Source: Blumeriella jaapii
Lineage: Eukaryota; Ascomycota; Leotiomycetes; Helotiales; Drepanopezizaceae
DNA length: 64,000 nucleotides
NCBI GenBank assembly: GCA_009599575.1
Contig: VWND01000019.1
Span: forward strand, 124,001 to 188,000
Reading direction: 5' to 3'
The number at the start of each line of letters is the position of its first letter. The first letter of the stretch is position 1. A model generated the notes under the pieces. That model had not been told where the DNA came from. It was given only the letters and a program-made list of their open reading frames with translations, and searched no databases. Shown here one piece after another: positions 58,440 to 64,000 of this stretch. Made by a program: the position numbers and the translations under genes.

Positions 58440-59570
58440 GTGAATTTCGGCGAATCCGGTGGAAATATTTCCGGAAAAATAAACGATTAATTTAAAAAAG
58501 ATAAAATAATAAAATTATTTTAACCAGTTATTAGCGAATTCGAAAGATTTATTACCGGCCGATTTTCCAGCTTATTATTTGGCAGCCGATTTATAAAAAA
58601 ACGATTTGATAATTTAGCAATCGAAACCCAATTTTTGCCAAAAAAAAAAAAGATTTTGTACGAAATTCTACGCAACCGAAAAAAAGCTATAGCTTTCGAT
58701 TTTACCGAAATAAGCCAATTTAATTTTAACGTTACGTTTTATATCGATATCAAAACCGTATTTTACGAAGCCTGGCAAAAAAAAATCTTTTTAATTTCTA
58801 AAGTTTTTTAAAATAAAATAATCGAAATGTTAAAAAAACGAATTAAGTAAAAAATCTTCGAATTTTGCCACGGCTTATACAAAAACAAATAATTTATCGT
58901 TGCGAAAAAAAAAAAAAGCATTTACAAACTTATTATCGCAATCGTCGAAATAAATAGAATAACGATACGAAACGCTAACGTGCCATTTAACGTCGATTAA
59001 TTTTTAAACGAATTCGCAAAACTGATAATCGCTTTCCTTTTCGATTTGTTTTTTAGCTACGACCATTTAATATTTGATTTACGATTTCGAAATATAACGG
59101 CGATTTAAATACTAATCGGTTTATTACGTATAACAAAAGTATTTATAAAAGCTATTAATTTAATCGTTTAATTCGTGAAAATCGTATATAAGATTTTTAT
59201 AATTTATATTTCCGATATTGCTTTTTTTTACGTTAACGACGTTAAAATAAAAAGTTTTAAATTATATTATAATAATAAAAAAATCTTTTCTGAAATTCGA
59301 CGCTATATAATAAAATATATTTAAAACATCGATAAAATTATAATCTGTTTCGAAAAAGCCAAAGTTATTATTGGCCCTCGATTAAAATTTTGCATATCCG
59401 AAATAAATATCGTCGGTTATATAACTAACAGCGCTGGCCGCCATTCTCAACGAAAAAAAATTAAAAAAATCTGCGAATAAAAAAAGTGTAAAAACGTTAC
59501 CGAAGCCAAAGCTTTTATTAGCGTCGTGATTTACTACCGTAATTAAATCAAAAACTTTTTTCAGAAAGCT
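58440..59570 (+). pseudogene. Reverse transcriptase of element C
   Basis: Collinear with A RT, motifs FDLFFSYDHLIF-like, IGLLRITKVF and VNDVKIKSF; the catalytic region is more damaged than in A. Confidence 0.82.
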
Positions 59571-59659
59571 GCATCCATTTACGCCACGATAAAAAAAAAA
59601 GTCGATTTCGTTTGGAAAAAAAAATAAAGCAAAATTATAAAAGTTTTTAAAAACGACCT

Positions 59660-60060
59660 TTTATCGGCCCTATCGCTTATGCGAATCGATTACAGCCCAG
59701 ACGCAAAAAAAATTATTTTGATTATCGACGTTAATATCTTCGGTTAAAAAGCTGTATTATAATAAATCGATAAAAATAAAAAACGGCATTTTTCACGATT
59801 CGAAAACGGCTTATAATTTTCTGCGAAAGCACGCTACGACGCCACCAAACGAAAATATCGAAGCGCTTTTAAAATAATAAAAAAAATAAAAAGCGAATTA
59901 TACGGCGTATATTTTATTTTGGAAACAAACGCAAAAGTTTTTGTCGACCAACTAAACGAAAAAGCTAATAATTTACCAAAAGTATTCGTTATTAATTAAA
60001 TAGCTTAAATGCGACTTATAAATTTCGAAATCAGATATATTAAAAAGATAATTAATATAG
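59660..60060 (+). pseudogene. RNase H of element C
   Basis: IILIIDVNIFG, AKARYDATKRKYRSAFK and LETNAKVFVDQLNEKANN, as in A. First catalytic Asp kept, later Asp to Asn. Confidence 0.83.
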
Positions 60061-60199
60061 CGGCAAACGGCTTTTCCAAACGAAAACGCTTTTATCCGTT
60101 TGATTTCGCTGAATAAAACGAATAAAATATCGACGAATAAATTGCTAACGAAATCGGCTGCTTCGCTATTTGCGCCCTAGGTTTTATAAAGCCAAAACC

Positions 60200-60295
60200 A
60201 TTCGCGTTGCTATTTCGGCTGGCATCGCGAATAAAAAACATTAATTTTCGGGCCGAAAAAGCATTCGCGTTATTATTTCGGTTAGTACCGCGAAT
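60200..60295. repeat. Tandem pair of 33-bp palindromes, C
   Basis: Palindromes at 60200-60232 and 60263-60295, 30 bases apart as in A and B. Confidence 0.88.
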
Positions 60296-60519
60296 AAATT
60301 TGACCGAAAACGATCGGAATAAGCCGATTAGCGACGAAAATAAACTTTTGATCGATAATTACGAAACTAAAGACTTTTATTTAATTGTATATTACTTAAC
60401 TATTTTATTTAAATTATTTAATATGCTAAATTATTAGTTTAAATTATTTAAAAACCAGGCTTTCGATTATATTTTAGCCGATAGAAAGCTGTATAAAATA
60501 AAAAACAATATATATTAAA

Positions 60520-61793
60520 AACGATTAGTAATAAATAATAAGATCGATAAATTTCAAGTTATAAAAAAAGCCTACGAAAAAGTGTTTTATAAAAAAGCTG
60601 AAGCCATTTATTACCGAACCAAAAACGATTTTTAATAAAAAGAATGCTTCGAAGATTGCAAAGCTTTCGTTAAAAGTTGCATTTTTTGCTAAAAACGAAA
60701 GCCGGGCCGAAAAAAGAATTTATTATATCCGACGTGGTTTTTTAAAATTTGAAAGAAAATTAATTTCGACGTTATACGCGTATTAATTACTAATCGCGGT
60801 TATATATATTTTATGCTCGTTATTAACGATTTATTTAAATAGCTTGAAAAACGATTTTTCCGAAACGCTATTTTCGAGGCTATAGCGATTTTTTTTTGAA
60901 AAAACGTTATATATCGATACGGTTTGTTTAATAAATTAAACGTCGATAATAAATCCGAAAACAAAAGCGTTATCGAAACTTTTATAAAAAAATACGGCAT
61001 TTAGCGTATTTAAATTTCAGCCTATAATTCAAAAGGCAACGGCTTCGTAGAACGAAGCTATAAAAATATTTTTAACGGCTTTTCAAAAGCTATTCGAAAA
61101 AGCTATAAGCGTTGGTCGCGGAAATTCTCGGAAATGCTTTTTGCTATGCGCATATGCATATACGCTTTTATTAGAATAATTTTATTTTTTATTTAGTACG
61201 GCAGAAACGCTCGACTGCTTCTGGAAACAAAATGGCTTGTATAAAAGCTTTATAACGTAGTTAAAATAAAAACGAAAATTGATTTATTAGTAATAAGATT
61301 TAAGCAGTTCGATTACCGCGATATAAATATGGAAAAAATGATTTTAAAAAAGAAAAGGTATAGAAAAGCAGCTAAGGAAATCTGGAATAAAACCAAAATT
61401 TTAAAAAAAACGCTAATTAAAAAAAAAAATTTGGTTTTAATTTACGACGTTTAGCGCGCTATCGACAAATCGGCCGATACTAAGCTTAATTATAAATAGC
61501 TCGGATTTTACGAAGTATACGAGGCCGAATTGGATAAAAGCTATTACAAGTTTACGGAATTCGATAAAACAAAACTGAAAAGAACGTTCGCCGTTAACCG
61601 ATTAAAACGATTTTACAAAAGGAACCAGCAAATTTATTTTTTGGATTCTGAATCAGACAGCGATTTCGATTCCAGCGATTCCGACGACGATTCCGACCAA
61701 AACGATTATATTTCTAAAAAAAAAAAAGCCCAATTTTTTGGAAAGGCCTGGAAACAACCGGACGATGCTTCTGCTGCTAAAACCATAATTTAA
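60520..61793 (+). pseudogene. Integrase of element C with acidic tail
   Basis: Collinear with A. The open frame 61530-61793 is the C-terminal part: SYYKFTEFDKTKLKRTFAVN and RLKRFYKRNQQ, then an acidic stretch (DSESDSDFDSSDSDDDSDQ) and a short end QPDDASAAKTII. This tail is better preserved than in A or B and may mark the true C-terminus of pol. Confidence 0.86.
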
Positions 61794-62310
61794 ATCGTAA
61801 TTTTATTTATAACCGAAAAAGAAAAAGGTGTTTATAAAATTGTTTATTAATTGTTCTATTGTTTTTATTATCTATTGTTTTTTTTTTTATTATATATTGT
61901 TTTATTGTTTTTGTTTTGCTTGCTTATATACAATCTAATCATTTTGTTTTATATATACTGTTTATTTTTAAAATCTTTTTTTATATTATTTGGAATATTT
62001 ATTATACTTTTTTTTGTTTGATTATACTTTTTGTTTACCAAAACAAAAGTTTTATATATATTTAAGCCGCATATTTGATACATTTATATTACTTATATAT
62101 TTTACGAAAACTATTTTTTATGCATTTTATTATTTGCTACTTTTTATATTATTTATTTTTTTCGTTGTTCTGAACGGGTGCCTGCCTGAACAATTATATT
62201 TTATTAAAAAAATAATATGCGGATTTCCGTAACTTTTAAATATAAATATTTTATAATTCTCGTATTTTTTTCCATTTATTTTTTAACAAATATAATATAT
62301 TTTTTTAATT
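61794..62310 (+). other. AT-rich spacer between integrase and ORF3 (element C)
   Basis: T-rich sequence matching A 23161-23689. Two small Phe/Tyr-rich open frames here are products of base composition. Confidence 0.6.
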
Positions 62311-63411
62311 AATAAACCTATCGATATTATATCGTTTTTTAAGCAAAGCGTTATTAAATCTGGCAAATTTATTTTTAATTTACTTTGGAACGGAACTATT
62401 ATTCGCAACCTTTCCGAATTTAAACAAATATATAATGCCGCTATTCCAAATTAATAAACAGCTTTCGTAAAAATATTTATAAAACAATTCGATATAATAA
62501 CTGAAAACGTTAACGAATTTCTATTCGATTACGAAAGCTTCGTTAAAACTAAATTCGTTCGCAAAAATCTTAATTACGACAAATTTCTGCTGAATTACGA
62601 CAACGTTTCAAAAGCCTTCGCCGAAGCAAAAAAAGCTCGAAATAACAAAAAAAAAATAACAGACCGAATATTACGCTTTTTGCTAAATTAACGAAAAAAA
62701 AATATTTAAAAATACGTTTTTAGCAAAATCACCGGTATTATTTTATTTCGGCATTTCGCTCGCCTTTTCGAAACTATTATTTTTATTAAAAAAGAAATCT
62801 GGATACTAAACGCTTATATTTTTAAAGCGTAAGTTTTGAAAGCCAATAATTTAAAAGTCCGCAGATTTACAAGCCTTTTTATAGCTGTTTGTAAACTGAT
62901 CGACGACGTTATGCAATCGCCAAAAGAAATTCTAGTCGGCTGCGAAACTTTAAATCTGATTCTTTTTTAAAGCAAAAAATTAAACGTCGCCAAATGCGGC
63001 ATTTTTATATCGAAAAAAAAAAACGATGCCATTTCGGCATTTCAGATTTACGACGACGAAAAAAACGAAAAAGCCAATATTATTTTCGTTTAGTTCGAAA
63101 AAATATACGCTATAATAATTAATATTTTTAAAACGGCTAAAACAGCTTAGCGATTTTTATTTTCAATTGTCGAAAACGAATTCGAAAACGAAATCAAAAG
63201 CGTAACGGCAAATAACCGCTTATTCGAATATAAAAAATCTATTGTATTTATAAAAATAATTCCGGAAAAAATAGAAATAAAAAACGTAAAAAAGCGCGCC
63301 GACATTTCCGAAACCCTTTTTATTCGGAAAAGAAAATTATTTACGTCGCTAACAAAAAAGGCACCGCGAATGAAAATAGCCGAAAATCAACGCCGAGCTA
63401 TAGATTTTAAG
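62311..63411 (+). pseudogene. ORF3 of element C, N-terminal third
   Basis: Matches A 23690-24780, with blocks LIFNLLWNGTIIRN-like, EFLFDYESFVKTKFVRKNLN, SKITGIILFRHFARLFETI and KKAPRMKIAENQRRAI. It is cut by element D; 63412-63415 (CTAA) is the likely target duplication. Confidence 0.62.
63339..63371. repeat. 33-bp palindrome, C copy in ORF3
   Basis: Matches A 24714-24746; ends GGCACCGCGAAT. Confidence 0.75.
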
Positions 63412-63415
63412 CTAA

Positions 63416-63682
63416 TATAAAAGTAGGTAGGAAAACCAGACTGATACGGCCATATATCGGTGGGTAAGATAATCTAGGGAATTCCTAAAAGAAATTGAAG
63501 AAAAGAAAAAAAAAATAAGTGAAAATATAAATTGGACTGCGTGCTTATAGTATTATTTAAAGGGATGCTTTGCTTTTATACTTGTTGAAAGTAATTAGTG
63601 GCAAAGGGTTTCGGAAGGGTTTATACTTCGATTTTAGCTAAAACTATCAACTTTTATTAATATAAAATATTACCGTTTTACA
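63416..63682 (-). repeat. 3' LTR of element D
   Basis: 267 bp; outer end TATAAAAG (TG became TA), inner end CCGTTTTACA. Confidence 0.92.
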
Positions 63683-63689
63683 TTTTGTT

Positions 63690-64000
63690 TCAAATAATAT
63701 ACGTAATCGTTTTTAATTACGATTAACGAAAAATATAATTTTAATAAATGCAATTTAGTTTATCTTATATGATTTAAAAACCAATTAATCAAAAACCGAA
63801 CTTTTTAGCTTTACACTTTTCGGTCTTCTAATCCGTTTTTGGCTTTTTTGCTGTTGGCTTTTGCGGAAGAATAGCGTTTCGCTTATCGTTTAAATCATTT
63901 TGTTTATTTTGCTTTTTTAAAAAATAGCTCGATAAAATATCAATCGAAGTATCGTTTAGATTTACGAACGTTCTGATAGCTTTTTCGTCGATAATATTAT
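63690..64000 (-). pseudogene. ORF3 of element D, C-terminal end
   Basis: Minus-strand match to A 26720-27040: the block around 63840-63900 gives RNAIL-PQKP and TG*K-type ends as in A (DKRNAIFSQKPIVKRLKTG). Continues outside the window. Confidence 0.6.

Larger units (their letters stand above)
54639..63415 (+). mobile_element. Element C: family 2 retrotransposon, 5' part
   Basis: Starts with a 267-bp LTR after ATGC in G and is collinear with A through leader, gag, protease, RT, RNase H, integrase and the first third of ORF3, where element D interrupts it at 63416. The rest is outside the window. Confidence 0.92.
63416..64000 (-). mobile_element. Element D: family 2 retrotransposon, 3' end only
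   Basis: A minus-strand 267-bp LTR (63416-63682) followed by sequence matching the 3' end of the A and B interiors, running off the window. It is inserted in ORF3 of C, opposite in direction, and so is a family 2 element inside another family 2 element. Confidence 0.9.

Noticed and set aside
61859..62232. Small Phe/Tyr-rich frames after C integrase
   Set aside because: Base-composition products of a T-rich spacer; the matching spacers in A and B do not keep the frames.
1..64000. tRNA, rRNA, host genes or introns
   Set aside because: No cloverleaf, rRNA-like or intact non-element coding sequence was seen; every readable domain belongs to a retrotransposon.

Overview
This window is a stretch of AT-rich fungal DNA made entirely of decayed LTR retrotransposons stacked inside one another. 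I see no host gene, tRNA, rRNA or prokaryotic feature. Reading frames are broken by TAA, TAG and TGA where the protein families expect Gln or Trp. TpA is very common and CpA/TpG is scarce, while CpG survives. This is the signature of repeat-induced point mutation (RIP) with CpA preference, so a filamentous ascomycete (Pezizomycotina) with AT isochores is the likely source. That assignment rests on the mutation pattern and the element types; no species is named.

Five LTR families are present (labels are mine). Family 1 is a Ty3/gypsy chromovirus whose LTR carries a 15-bp minisatellite (elements I and H, minus strand). Family 2 is an 11.3-kb Ty3/gypsy element with 267-bp LTRs and a large extra reading frame after integrase (A and C plus; B and D minus). 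Family 3 is a Ty3/gypsy chromovirus with 414-bp LTRs (F plus, E minus). Family 4 is a Ty3/gypsy element with a 181-bp LTR (G, plus). Family 5 is a Ty1/copia element with 302-bp LTRs (K, minus).

Layout: element I is the oldest visible layer (14661-16018 and 27320-28812, continuing off both sides). H (1-14660) lies inside I and itself contains K (3621-11841). A (16019-27319) also lies inside I. F begins at 28813 inside I. E (29833-48502) lies inside F and contains B (32460-43758). F resumes at 48503-49011 and is then interrupted by G (49012-54638). G is interrupted by C (54639-63415), and C by D (63416 to the end). The deepest chain is I > F > G > C > D, five levels. Target-site duplications where both ends are visible: K GGTAA, A ATAA, E GCTAA, B ATAT.

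Each element has, or had, the usual polyprotein order: gag, protease, reverse transcriptase, RNase H, integrase (integrase before RT in copia). Most catalytic motifs can still be read, some with RIP-type substitutions. All coding parts are pseudogenes. The most unusual contents are a 33-bp palindrome dispersed at 13 places in families 2 and 4, the roughly 3.2-kb extra frame of family 2, and a plus-strand frame of about 350 codons lying antisense at the 3' end of the copia element.
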